A model generated the notes under the pieces. That model was given only the letters and a program-made list of their open reading frames with translations, searched no databases and was not told the DNA's origin. A stretch of DNA of 64,000 nucleotides from Chrysopilus asiliformis (lineage: Eukaryota; Arthropoda; Insecta; Diptera; Rhagionidae): NCBI GenBank assembly GCA_964034945.1, contig OZ035963.1, positions 43,981,090-44,045,089 of the forward strand. Reading direction: 5' to 3'. Below, one piece after another: positions 22,073 to 32,457 of this stretch. The number at the start of each line of letters is the position of its first letter. Within the stretch, counting starts at the first letter, position 1. A program made the position numbers and the translations under genes.

Positions 22073-23561
22073 AAGTTATTTCACTATGACTATATAAGAC
22101 CAGATTTTATTTTTCTTTAAAAACGGCGCGGAGTTGTTGATCCCCCATGGAAAAAAAAAGGTTCGAATCTAATAAACACTGGCATCACTTTCCACAAGGT
22201 ATATTTTTTCAATTGCTTACTGCTAAGAAAAGTAATTTGTCTAATATTTTTAAGTTGTTTTCAAGTATTACGAGATAGAAGATTGCAGTATTCATAAAGG
22301 ACGAAATATTGCAATATTTTGCAGGATTTTACATAAGTGTCAGTGTAAACTGGTCTTGAAAAGGTTCTTATTTTAAAAAAATTTTATTTAGCTCTTTCGT
22401 ATCGTCAAAATTTCCGAAATATGCTAATCTCAGGGTTTTTGCGGTCGCCGAATCCGATTCTTGAAGTCCGAAAGGATATCTCAAAGGCAAATATTCGAAA
22501 ACTCAAAAATATATAAAAGAGTTTAAAATTTTAATTATGATCTTAACACGGAACCTTAACATTTAACACGGAAAAGACTGTAAACCTTAAATTCAACACG
22601 CAGAAACAACTCAAAAATGATTTTTTGAAGGATATTCCCCTTTGCGCAAGAATCACTTCCGACGAAGCTTTTATGGTAGTGATTTCGTCACTGAGTTGAA
22701 TCAGCAATTTTCTCCATTGTCCTTCACATTTGCTTCTTGAAAAAGTATTAAAATCATTACACTCAGAAAATTTAATTCTCATTCGATGTCAATTTGGATT
22801 TTAGAGTAGACGAGTGCTTTTCTTTAAAAGCGATACAGTAACATAGTGGAAACCGACAACGAGACATAATAAAAAACACACTATAGTTGTTTTTATTTTC
22901 CTCTGCTATAGAGCGAAAGTATTATATTCATGACCGAGGCCGATGCAGGAACGAGGGCAGATAGAAACTTTCTGATCAGTACGCAATCCGTTTCAGGCAA
23001 TTTTTTTTGAGATACACGTTTTTAGAAAACTTTTCGAAATCTATGCGTTTTTGAGAAAAAATGCATATAACCAAATTTAAAAGAAAAAACATTTTTTGTT
23101 TGAATGATTTTACGTCGCCATTCTTGAGATATTTGAAAAAAAAATTATTTTTTACATATTCTTTCCGAAACTTTAAATATTGCTGAGAAGTAATGTGCTG
23201 TCCACATCAAATATTTTTATTTGTTGGAGATTCATCTTACAATTAAAATGATTGAAATTGAAAATCGTAAAAGGCTGGTAAAATATTTACTTTTAGAAAT
23301 GATGGATTTGAGAAACAATTTCTTAATAAAGTACTTTTTGGATAAATTAGATCCTTATGTATGATTTTCTTTGCTAAAAATCCTTTAATTTGCGATCTCG
23401 CAAAAAAACTGGTCAAAAGTGCAACAATTTTTTTTAGGCAAAACTCGCCCAAATATTTATTTTAGATTGTTTCCACTTTGAATTAATTATCTGGTTATCT
23501 GTCACAATGAATTTTTAATGTTGGGATTTTATACCCTATATGAGAAACATATTAGAATATA
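22073..23561. other. No gene seen
   Basis: AT-rich. A minisatellite-like scrap (GCGGTCGCCGAATCCGATTC) at about 22440 recalls the Helitron-like family. A 79-residue minus frame at 22543-22782 was not recognisable. Confidence 0.4.
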
Positions 23562-24374
23562 TAAAAGCCCTATCACACACCTTGAAATTTAATTTGAAAT
23601 TGTAAATGGTGATTTTGCGTTTGCACACTTATCAGAAGAGAGCGAGCGACGCGATAAATCTCTGCACAAAATTGAACTTCAAATTGGCGCAAGCTCTGGA
23701 ATCTAATACCAATAAAAGTTCACGTTTGCCTTTCTAAATTCGTGCTCTTAAGTTTTAAAACCATACTTTGATTTTAAGTTTTGGGCACACAAAAGCATCC
23801 AAAAAATTAATGGCTTTCTCAACTCGTTCCATATTGTTATAATAAAAGAAAATTAGTTTTTTCGATAACTACAACAAAAAGTTCAATTTTTTAAATTTAG
23901 CGTCACTACATGATCGAATATATTTTCGGTTTAGTTTTTCGATGGTGATCATGGCGACTGCTATGGGGGGAATCGGCTGATTACTGTCAGCCCCGTAACC
24001 TGTAGTAGGATCATCCCCCACCGCAACTGGGCCGGTCATGTTTCGGGTAGTTGTGGGTGTGTGGGGCTGATAGTCGTAATGGGGCCCGCTCCATTACGAT
24101 TCGCAAGTGCATGCGTTGCTTCCTCGTGGCGATCACAGGTAACTAGTCTCTCTAGGCCAAAACGCAGCGCTAAAGGAGCAAACTTTGACAAAAAAAACCC
24201 CCAATCCAAGGTGGAACAGCATATGCTGAGGGATGAATGGCTAGAGGGTTATCTAGTCGCGAATATGCGGACTCAGGATACCTGGCGACCTCCTGTTTCA
24301 ATCAGCCTTACGCCCGTAAGGGAGCTCTGCGGGCGCGGACCTTCCCCTTCTCGCCTCACTCGTGGGACCTAAAT

Positions 24375-25700
24375 ATGAATCCTGAATACCAAAACCCTTT
24401 GTGTAGTGATGCCCCATCAAACCCTACCACCTCCACCCCTAATCCCCCAAACCCCACTCCATCTTCCTCCATCCCCCCAAAATCCCCAACTGTACAGGGT
24501 AATAGGGGCACCCCTAAACCCTTCCCCTCGCCGGCTTCATCTTTGACGTCTTCAATATCGCTGAGTGCGCTAAATTTCCGGGAACTAAGTAGTTCTCTGG
24601 ATAGCGTAAACACTCTAGTGGAACTGGAGCAATCAGAGGTGAAGAACAGTGCTACTGAGAGTGCGCTGGAGACCGTCAAGTCTTCGGAAGATTCTCGTAG
24701 TGCGAAACCAGAGCCGTCAGGAAGAAAGAAGTACGTCTTCTACAAATCTTCGCGACGGTATCTGGAAAAGATGAAGAAAACTGATCCTGCAGCCTTAAGC
24801 GCAAGAGATAAGGCTCTGATGGCAAAGCACCGGAAGGTAGTAGCATCCTTCGAGAAATCGAGGATTGCCAAACCGGAGGGTGAACCGCCGCTCAGCCTGT
24901 CTCTTGAAGCGAAGGGCAAACTGATGAAAACCGCAAACCCCCTTGCGCAGGAGGGGAGCGCGGCTAGTAGGAAAATAGGAGGCAATACCAGCAAGCAACA
25001 GGCGGTTGCAACAGCTAGGGCATCTGCCGGACCCTCAACCTCAACGGGAGCTAACGCCAGCACAGGCAAGAGCTCGGTTAAGACCAAGAGGATGAGATCT
25101 CAGGGGGAGGAAACGGGCAACGAGCCGAAAAAGCAGAGAACATCTGCGAGCGTAGGCACTGCCGATGTGGGCACCCCCGACCATCTTAAAGTGGCCATCG
25201 TCGATAACAGTGATCCTGATGGTAAGATCACATACGATCGGTGGCTACTCATAGAAGCCAAAATACTTGCAGCACTAGCCGGGGACCCCGAGAAAAGCAT
25301 TCCTCCAGTTGGATGCACCTTCCACGGGGCCGGCTGGCTTAAAGGGGTCAAGGTGGTCATGTGCGACAGCGAGGAGTCCTTGAGCTTCCTCTCCAAAACC
25401 ATCACCAGCATAGGAGAACTTTGGGAAGGGGCCCAGCTACAGGTCATCCCACGCAGGGCACTGCCGCTGAGACCCAAAGCTTGGATGTGGATTCCCCCAC
25501 CGGAACTACCGGATGAATCCATATTGAGGATATTGGAGGCGCAGAACCCTGAAATCTCAGTCAAAGACTGGAAGATTTTGAAGTCCCTCAAAGGGGCTAA
25601 GGGTAACGGCAAGGACTACCAGATCCTATTGAATCAAAAGTCCAGCCTATCCCTTGCAAAGTCTTCTGGGACCATTTTGGCCTGGGAACAGTCAGGGTGA
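24375..25700 (+). CDS. Retrotransposon ORF1 protein (DUF4780-like C-terminus)
   Basis: The likely product is 441 residues from the ATG at 24375 (MNPEYQNPLC). The same frame is open upstream to 24237, but that part reads like leader. The N-terminal third is rich in P, S and T. The middle is basic (RKKYVFYKSSRRYLEKMKK). The final 150 residues show hydrophobic patches and tryptophans (GAGWLKGVKVVMCDS, LWEGAQLQVIP, AWMWIPPPELPD) in the pattern of DUF4780, found in ORF1 of insect non-LTR elements and presumed to bind element RNA. No CCHC knuckles were seen. The frame is undamaged, in contrast to ORF2. Confidence 0.75.
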   Translation: MNPEYQNPLCSDAPSNPTTSTPNPPNPTPSSSIPPKSPTVQGNRGTPKPFPSPASSLTSSISLSALNFRELSSSLDSVNTLVELEQSEVKNSATESALETVKSSEDSRSAKPEPSGRKKYVFYKSSRRYLEKMKKTDPAALSARDKALMAKHRKVVASFEKSRIAKPEGEPPLSLSLEAKGKLMKTANPLAQEGSAASRKIGGNTSKQQAVATARASAGPSTSTGANASTGKSSVKTKRMRSQGEETGNEPKKQRTSASVGTADVGTPDHLKVAIVDNSDPDGKITYDRWLLIEAKILAALAGDPEKSIPPVGCTFHGAGWLKGVKVVMCDSEESLSFLSKTITSIGELWEGAQLQVIPRRALPLRPKAWMWIPPPELPDESILRILEAQNPEISVKDWKILKSLKGAKGNGKDYQILLNQKSSLSLAKSSGTILAWEQSG

Positions 25701-25715
25701 GGCTGGACGGTCATC

Positions 25716-28700
25716 ATGTTGAACTCGAAGCAGCTGTCAGTGGTGCAGATTAATCTGATGCTTACCCTGACAGAAGACGATATCGACGTGGCTTTAGTCC
25801 AGGAGCCCTGGTTAGACGGCAATAACAAGATCCTTGGACTGACACCTAAAGGGTATGTATTACATTATAGTAAAACAAATGAAAAATTAAGGAGTTGCAT
25901 CGTCGCCAAGAAAAATATTAATGCTTTCTTTCTAGGTAGCCTTTGCAGCGGAGATGTCTCGGCAATCTTAATTGAGCAAAGGAGAAGAGCCCAATCTCTG
26001 ATCATTGCTTCAATTTACATGCCATACGAGGAAAGGGATCCACCGGCAAACAAGGTACGCAGCTTGGTAAGTTTTGCCAGGAACCGCCACCTAAATCTAG
26101 TGATGGGATGTGATGCCAACGCTCATCACTCACAATGGGGGAGCACGAACATCAACGATCGATGTGAGTCTTTATTTGAGTACATTCTTTACTCGGATCT
26201 TGTTATATGCAATCGAGGCAATAAACCAACATTCATTAACAAAAACAGAGAAGAGGTAATCGATATAACACTCGTGACTAGCTACCGAGACTTGAGGGTT
26301 GACAATTGGAGAGTATCCCCTAAGCACTCCTTTTCGGATCATGCTAGGATAGTCTTCGGTATTAACTTCTCAAAGGAGGTACCTGAACATTACAGGAATG
26401 CTAAGAGAACTGACTGGTTTAAATTCCCGGAGGAAATGAGGCGGGAGACACAGCTGGTCCGCATAGACCCACACCCCTCACCGCTTCTTCCATTGAGAAA
26501 ATGGTAGGGAAAATTAAACATAGACTTACCCAAGCCTTTAACGCTTCCTGTCCGGTAACACGCAGTACCAAAAGCTCAACCACCCCTGGTGGAATGGAGA
26601 TCTACGGCAACTGCGAGAACAGACTAGAAAGCTGTTTAATAAGGCAAAGTCTACGAAGAGCGAAGAAGCTTGGACCAACTACAAGGCCAGCTTCAATGAG
26701 TATAAAAAGGAGATAAGGAAAGCCAAGTGGACGTCGTGGAAAGATTTCTGTTGCTCAATCGAGGAAACACAAGATGCCGCCAGACTTCGAAGGATCCTAA
26801 GTAGGACTCCTTCGGCATCGGTGCTCTTGGAAAATCCAGATGGAAGCACAACGGAATCAAGCCAGGAAACACTGGACCTCCTAATGGACACCCATTTCCC
26901 TATAGATTGTCAGAGCAGAGTTAGTAGTTACTACGCTCCAGATATAACGCATAGGAACTTTCGGGTAGCAAAAGAAATAATTAATGAACGTTCGATAGCG
27001 TGGGCAGTACATTCCTTCAGCCCCTACAAAGCGGCGGGCACGGATGGAATTATCCCGGCCATGCTTCAGTACGCCTTGCTTTTTATCATACCTTGGTTGG
27101 TAAAACTCTTTAGGGGATGCCTACTAGCCAGGTATATACCGCAATGCTGGAGAGAAGTTCGTGTGGCATTCATCCCCAAGGCTGGGAAACGGTGTCACAT
27201 AAATCCTAAGGACTTCAGACCTATAAGTCTTTCATCGTTTTTACTAAAAACACTAGAAAGAGTTATTGATCTTAGCATTAAGAATTCCTTGGACAGCAGC
27301 TCAATATCTACGGCCCAACACGCCTACACTAAGGGCAAGTCTGTAGAGATAGCTCTGCACAACGTGGTGCGAACTCTAGAGGAAACTGCCCACCACAAGG
27401 AGTATACCCTAGCAGCATTCCTGGACGTTTAATAACGTAAGTTTAAATGTACGTTTAATAACGTACATACAAGGTCTTTAGTGGGTGCACTTAGGGCACA
27501 CAGTGTCGACGAGATGCTAACTGAGTGGACAGAGCAGTTGCTCAACAGCAGAACAGTTTCGGCCACCATTGGTATAAGTAACGTAAAGAGAGCGATCAGT
27601 AGGGGAATACCGCAGGGGGGGATCCTATCACCACTTCTGTGGAATCTAGCTCTGAACGAAATACTCCTATCGTTACAAGGAAAGGGAATAGAAGTATTTG
27701 CGTACGCTGACGATGTGGTCGTTTTAGTAACAGGAAAATTTCTCCCAATACTAAGCGAACTCATGGAATCAGCATTACGCGATATCACAAAGTGGGCGGA
27801 GCGCAATGGTCTTGGGGTTAACCCCTCCAAAACTGAACTAGTGCTCTTCACAAGAAAAAGGAAGGTACCAACCTTTCAACTTCCAAAGATAGGAACAACG
27901 CAACTCAGTCTCTCTCCTGAGGCGAAATACCTTGGTTTAATTCTGGACTCCAAACTTTCTTGGAAAAGGAATACGGAAGAGAGGATGAACAAAGCGTTGT
28001 GCGCGTTTTACGCATGTAAAAAAAATGATTGGCAGGAATTGGGGCACATCACCACGCATTACCCATTGGTTATACACAGCGGTGATCAGACCCATTCTCA
28101 CTTACGGATGTCTGGTTTGGTGGCCGACCATGAGGGTCAACTGCCGATATCAAACCCTTAGCAAAGTACAAAGACTAGCGGCGCTAGGAACCACAGGAGC
28201 TGTTAGATCAACACCAACAGCGGGAATGGAAGCTCTACTGCACCTCATTCCCCTGAATGAGTACACGATGTGTACGGCTGCCAAGAGTGCACTAAGGCTC
28301 AGAAGTTCGGCCTCTGGAAGCACAGTACCTTCGGTCATAATAGCATCCTTAAAAGTGATGAATGGGGTATCCCGGACTCTACGGATTACTGTACACCTCA
28401 CCTGAATATGAATGTGAACTTCTCAGTTTTGATTCCTGAAAGGAGACTTTGGGATCTCGGCAGCGTCATAGACGAGCAAGAGGTCTCGGTTTACACGGAT
28501 GGATCTAAGACTGGAGAAGGCACGGAGGCGGGAGTGTTCTCGGATAACCTTGATCTCCTTACAAATTGCCTGATGAGAGCAGTGTTTTTCAAGCTGAGGT
28601 CTACGCCATAAGTGCGGCTGCAAGCTTGATAATGACGAGAGAACTACCCAGAACAAGGGTTTCAATCTACGTTGACAGTCAGGTAGCAATCAAGGCACTA

Positions 28701-29307
28701 GATTCGTCGACGATCAAGTCAAAGACCGTGTCTAATTGCCGCAGAGCACTCAATCAACTCGGTATCCAACATGCCGTTAGACTTTGCTGGGTCCCCGGGC
28801 ACAGCAACATATATGGCAATGAGAGAGTTGACGAGCTGGCAAAGCTAGGGACCGAAATGGCTATGGAGAGCGCGGACCGCTCGGTCGAAATGCCGATCGA
28901 ATGCGCAAAAAGTATAATTGATAGGAAAGGGGTGAACAACATAAATATCCGGTGGCAAACAAGGAGCGATTGTGTAATCACAAGGTCGCTCTGGCCTAGA
29001 TTTAATCGGAATAGAACCGACACCCTTCTTAGACTCAGCAGGACCTCCGTAAGGCTACTCACAGGCTTAATCACGGGGCACAGCCCCCTTGGCGCTATGG
29101 CCAGAAGGTGGGGCGCGGCCGCAAATGATTTTTGCCGCAGTTGTGGTGACGGAGACCGTGAAACACTTACTCTGTGAGTGTCCAGCCCTACAAGCACGCC
29201 GATATGGGACGCTTGGGGCCAGATTTTATAGTGGCCTGATGGAGCTTGGCAACCACCCACTCGAGGATATGCTGAGCTTCGTCAACAAATCGGGCTGGTT
29301 CAAATAG
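25716..29307 (+). pseudogene. Retrotransposon ORF2: endonuclease, reverse transcriptase, RNase H (broken)
   Basis: It starts 15 nt after the ORF1 stop, in the same frame. The endonuclease spans about 25716-26370, with ALVQEPWLDG, MGCDANAHHSQWG and SFSDHARIVF. The RT spans about 26990-27960: YKAAGTDGIIP, FIPKAGK, FRPISLSSFLLKTLE, GIPQGGILSPLLWNL and the active-site AYADDVVVL. The RNase H part (about 28470-28860) shows VYTDGSKTGEG, YVDSQVAIKAL and WVPGHSNIYGNERVDELAKL. A terminal CCHC-like motif (CRSCGDGD...HLLCECPAL) ends it. Damage: frameshifts near 26500, 28020, 28330, 28590 and 29160. Tandem stops at 27430-27435, beside a short tandem repeat of GTTTAATAACGTA, break RT motif A right after FLDV. 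The N-terminus also seems to lack about a dozen residues. It is not functional. Confidence 0.9.
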
Positions 29308-29412
29308 GATCAGCTAGTTTGATGAAAGGTCTTATGAGTACCGAAGACATCACAATGGGCCTGTGGGTCTCCGAGTGTAGCGCTGTGCTCACGCCTGGGC
29401 GCGCGCGGTCTT

Positions 29413-29429
29413 CTTAACCTAACCTAACC
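29413..29429 (+). repeat. (TAACC)n tail of the retrotransposon
   Basis: Three tandem TAACC units end the element, in place of poly(A). In the complementary reading this is the insect telomere motif TTAGG. Confidence 0.85.
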
Positions 29430-29919
29430 TAGTTTTTCGATAGTGCTATCCCTTTTCTACCGATGAGTCTATCTATTTCTCACATTTATACAATTTAAAT
29501 ACAGCATGAACTTAGGTGTGATAGGGCTTTTAAATTTAGCATCGAACCAATCGTTCCGTTATTATCCCAAGGGCAAAGTAGTAAAAATATTGTATTGTTA
29601 CGCATATTTGCACATATTTTCAAGTCAATCGGATGAGTGGAAGTGGGTCAAAATTTAATCAAAAGATTTGATCCTAATATTCGAGCACTAAAAGATTAGG
29701 GGCTTTATCATGTATCTCGAATCGAAAAACAAATCGACTCGAACACCGCACTCGAAAACGGATTTCATTGGTATCATGTAAAACTTTCGTTTCGAGTAAA
29801 ATGTACTGCCATAAATTAATCGAAAACAATGAACCTGCTGGTAGCTTGATAAATTCGTGCTTATATTTAGCTGTCAATATTAGCTATACGATTACAAATT
29901 GTTTACTAATTTTTCCGTT

Positions 29920-30497
29920 TTTATACCCGTATGGTGAAACCAAAGGGTATATTAACTTTGCTTTACCGTTTGTAACGCCAAGATCCCGTCATCACACACA
30001 AAAATGAATTACACCAGTGTGTTTAGAATGATAAAAAAATTGAATTTTGCATGTCCGTCCGTCTGTCTGTCCGTCTGTCTGTCCGTCCGTCTATCCGTCT
30101 GTCTGGCTGTGGCGCGGATTGCGGGCGCACGGATTGAACTAGAGACTTGAAATTTTGCGCAGATTCGTTTTTCGTAAAATGCGAGGCTAAGTTCGTTAAT
30201 GGGCAAAAATGGACCATTAGGGGGGGTACCCCCCATACGAACGAAAACGGTTTTTGTGAATATCTTAAAAACGGTGCATCTTATCAAAAAAGTCCAAGAA
30301 CAAAAGTTATTTAGGATATGATTCTACATAAAACTCCCATACATCAAAATCCGATTGGAATAAATTTTAAAAAATCTTATTGGAAAGTTTGACATCAAAG
30401 TGGAATTTGGGTACAACTGTTCGAATTTTGATACCAATATCACCATACGGGTCTCCAATGATTGCCAGTTTGGCAATTATAGCTTTTGTTATGTTTT
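29920..30497 (+). mobile_element. DINE-like (Helentron) element inside the Harbinger-like element
   Basis: Complete copy from TATACCCGTATGGTG at 29921 to the hairpin and TATAGCTTTTGTTATG at about 30496. It was inserted at a T-rich site (TTTT on both sides), as Helentrons tend to do. The microsatellite mixes TCTG and TCCG units. Confidence 0.88.
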
Positions 30498-30639
30498 TTT
30501 TTGTTGTTGAAAAAATAATAAGTGTCGGGCATTTTCGAGTGTCGGGATATCAGTGATGAAATTGTTGACGGCGTTTCCAGTCCAAGGATTATCAGAAAAT
30601 ATGTACTTGATAAAAGTGATGCGTTAGCGCTGCCTCCAA

Positions 30640-30755
30640 AATGGTATACAAAATGATAAAATGGAGTTATAGGATGTGTTGATGGTACACACATCAACAT
30701 TATTGCACCAAAGGACAACGAACATTTATATTTAGTATTTAAAATACCCTTAAAT
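30640..30755 (+). pseudogene. Harbinger transposase fragment (HARBI1-like)
   Basis: A short frame reads GVIGCVDGTHINIIAPKDNE, matching the first catalytic block of HARBI1-type nucleases, where the aspartate of V-D-G-T-H-I is catalytic. The flanks are deleted or frameshifted. Confidence 0.7.
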
Positions 30756-30939
30756 GAAATAAAAAAAACATTAAAACTACTCATATTTCGTTTTCGAGTT
30801 TCAAATCCGACGACTGCAACCTATTCGAGTAAATTTCCGAAAATGAATGACAAATATTTGATCGAAATCGAGTTAGCTAATACCGTTTCAGAATTTTCCG
30901 TACATTTCACTTTCGATTCGAGTTCCCTGATAAGGCCCC

Positions 30940-31204
30940 AGATTTCGACCAATTTTGTAATATTTCGATTTTAGTCAAATTTCAATTGCTCTTTTGAGAT
31001 TAATGTCTATAAAATCGTGTCGAATCCAAAACGAAGAATGATTTTGTATTAAATTTGTTGGGTTCATCTTCATCAAGTAAAAAGAATTTCATTTGGTCAA
31101 AAATGTTTTACAAGGAAAGGATCACGACGATTTTCATAAAACTTATATATGATACTAGAATTTGTATCTTTTTTTTGTGTTTGGTATAAACCAAATATTT
31201 ATCT
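30940..31204. other. No gene seen
   Basis: AT-rich spacer between the Harbinger-like element and the Helitron-like segment. Confidence 0.4.
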
Positions 31205-31560
31205 TGTATGTTAGAGCTGGACCTAAAGGAAAAACTAAGCTTCGGATTTACTTTAACCCACCTACTCAGCTACTTTTCGATGGATCTGTGCTACAGCTGG
31301 ACCCCCTCGAGTATTTATGCCGTATTTCAGGTCAATCGGCTCTGTAGTTTTCTCGCGAAAGAGTAACGTAGAGGAAAAACCAAGTTTCGAATTCGTCCCT
31401 CCCCTAATTCTCCCACCACTCTGACTACTTTCCAATAGGCCCACGTTAGAACTAGGCCTACAACGAACATCCATACCAAATTCAATCGGTTGAGGCTTTT
31501 TCCCGTGAAAGAGTAAGACAGACAGAAAGGCAGACATCAACGCATCTATAAATAGTATTA
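31205..31560 (-). mobile_element. Helitron-like element fragment
   Basis: The reverse complement matches 50-230 of the window: TACGTTACTCTTTCGCGAGA, then AACTACAGAGCCGATTG and GGTCCAGC. The repeated phrase TTACTCTTTC.CG.GAAAA followed by CCGATTG occurs twice in this copy. No hairpin terminus is present. Confidence 0.55.
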
Positions 31561-31950
31561 AGTCCTAAAACTTCGAGGGTCATCGAGGAGTTATAAAAAT
31601 CGGAAAAAAAGAATTTATTCTTAATTTACTTATTGCTTTAGTAAATTAAGGAATGAAAACTACAAAAAAATGTTATACACCGCTTGAGCCAGGACAAAAA
31701 TTTGATAAATGTGAAGAATGTTCAAAATATAAAAAGATCGAGGAAAAATTTGAGGGTACTTCAATGACGTACTTTAGTTTCTCCATTACTATGAGTATGG
31801 ACGAGCTTTCTCGTCCAATCTTACATTTTAGAAGAAAATGCACGCTTTTTATATCCGTAAGGTGAAACAAAAGGGTATATTAACTTTGCCTTACCGTTTG
31901 TAACGCCAAGATCCCGTCATCATACATATAAATGAATTACACCAATGTGT

Positions 31951-32257
31951 CATAGAATAAGGAATATATAGAAAAAACTCTGCCGAACAAATTTTTGACA
32001 AATTTCCCCTTCGAAGGGGGGAAAAATGTCCTTATCATTCACTAGCTACGGCCTAAAAGTTAATTACTTTTAGACTAGGGAGCACGAAGTAGAGAGAACA
32101 TTTTCTAATCATTTTCGTCGTATCTATTCAATGAGATGGAGGAATCGAATGGATAATTTTTTCCGTGTTACATCGGATCCTCTTGCTTCATCTCAGTGGA
32201 AAAATTTTCTCTAAAAATTTGTTCTAAGAGTTTATTCTCTAGATTATTTGTTCTCTG
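31951..32257. mobile_element. hAT-type MITE 1 in DINE
   Basis: The end CATAGAATAAGGAATATATA pairs imperfectly with the reversed right end CAGAGAACAAATAATCTAGA; both run into ACTCT..GAACAAATTTTT. Flanking copies of AATGTGT (31944-31950, 32258-32264) give a 7-8 bp duplication. Confidence 0.75.
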
Positions 32258-32270
32258 AATGTGTTTAGAA

Positions 32271-32457
32271 CAAGCATCATCAGCTAGTGGCTCGGCTGGC
32301 TCATCCCCTTACAATCAAAATTTGTAACCACTACACATTAAAATACAGCACCGATTCCAACTCCGTGCTTTGGAGTTGGAATCGGTGCTGTATTTTAAGG
32401 TGTAGTGGTTACAAATTTTGATTGTAAAGGGAGCGACAGTTACTTTGATGACCCCTG
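32271..32457. mobile_element. hAT-type MITE 2 in DINE, palindromic
   Basis: The exact 8-bp duplication GTTTAGAA (32263-32270, 32458-32465) flanks the element. The ends read CAAGCATCATCA and, reversed, CAGGGGTCATCA. Most of it is a near-perfect palindrome at 32306-32431 (about 60-bp arms, 7-nt loop). A similar left end occurs at 40341-40380. Confidence 0.88.

Larger units (their letters stand above)
23944..29429 (+). mobile_element. Non-LTR retrotransposon (EN-RT-RNase H), 5.5 kb
   Basis: The 12-bp duplication TAGTTTTTCGAT (23932-23943 and 29430-29441) bounds the element. The order is a GC-rich 5' leader, ORF1 (to 25700), ORF2 (from 25716, damaged), a 3' UTR, and the tail CTTAACCTAACCTAACC. 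Endonuclease, reverse transcriptase and RNase H in one ORF2 point to the I/Loa/R1-related groups rather than Jockey or CR1, but the clade should be set by RT phylogeny. It is far richer in GC than the surroundings and probably full length. Confidence 0.95.
23564..29530. mobile_element. MITE that received the non-LTR retrotransposon
   Basis: The left end AAAGCCCTATCACACACCTT and reversed right end AAAGCCCTATCACACCTAAG are flanked by TA (23562-23563, 29531-29532). Without the retrotransposon it would be about 470 bp. The interior near both ends is AT-rich and non-coding. Confidence 0.75.
29699..30939 (+). mobile_element. PIF/Harbinger-like element with nested DINE
   Basis: The ends GGGGCTTTATCATG...CTCGAATCG and, reversed, GGGGCCTTATCAGGGAACTC define the family that is tandemly duplicated at 42037-43449. 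This copy keeps a piece of transposase (see 30640-30755) and is interrupted by the DINE-like element at 29920-30497. The target duplication is unclear. Confidence 0.75.

Noticed and set aside
22543..22782. 79-residue minus frame
   Set aside because: No recognisable motif and no supporting context.
24061..24372. 103-residue frame upstream of ORF1
   Set aside because: It lies in the GC-rich 5' leader of the retrotransposon in another frame and has no recognisable domain.
25100..25612. 170-residue minus frame inside ORF1
   Set aside because: A shadow of the GC-rich ORF1 coding strand with no motif of its own.
29413..29429. Internal telomere repeat
   Set aside because: Three TAACC units coincide exactly with the retrotransposon 3' end and target duplication, so they are its tail, not a telomere remnant.
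31653..31865. 70-residue plus frame starting MKTTKKCYTPLEPGQKFDKC
   Set aside because: One C-x2-C motif, no known domain, and its end runs into the DINE-like element; not enough to call a gene.
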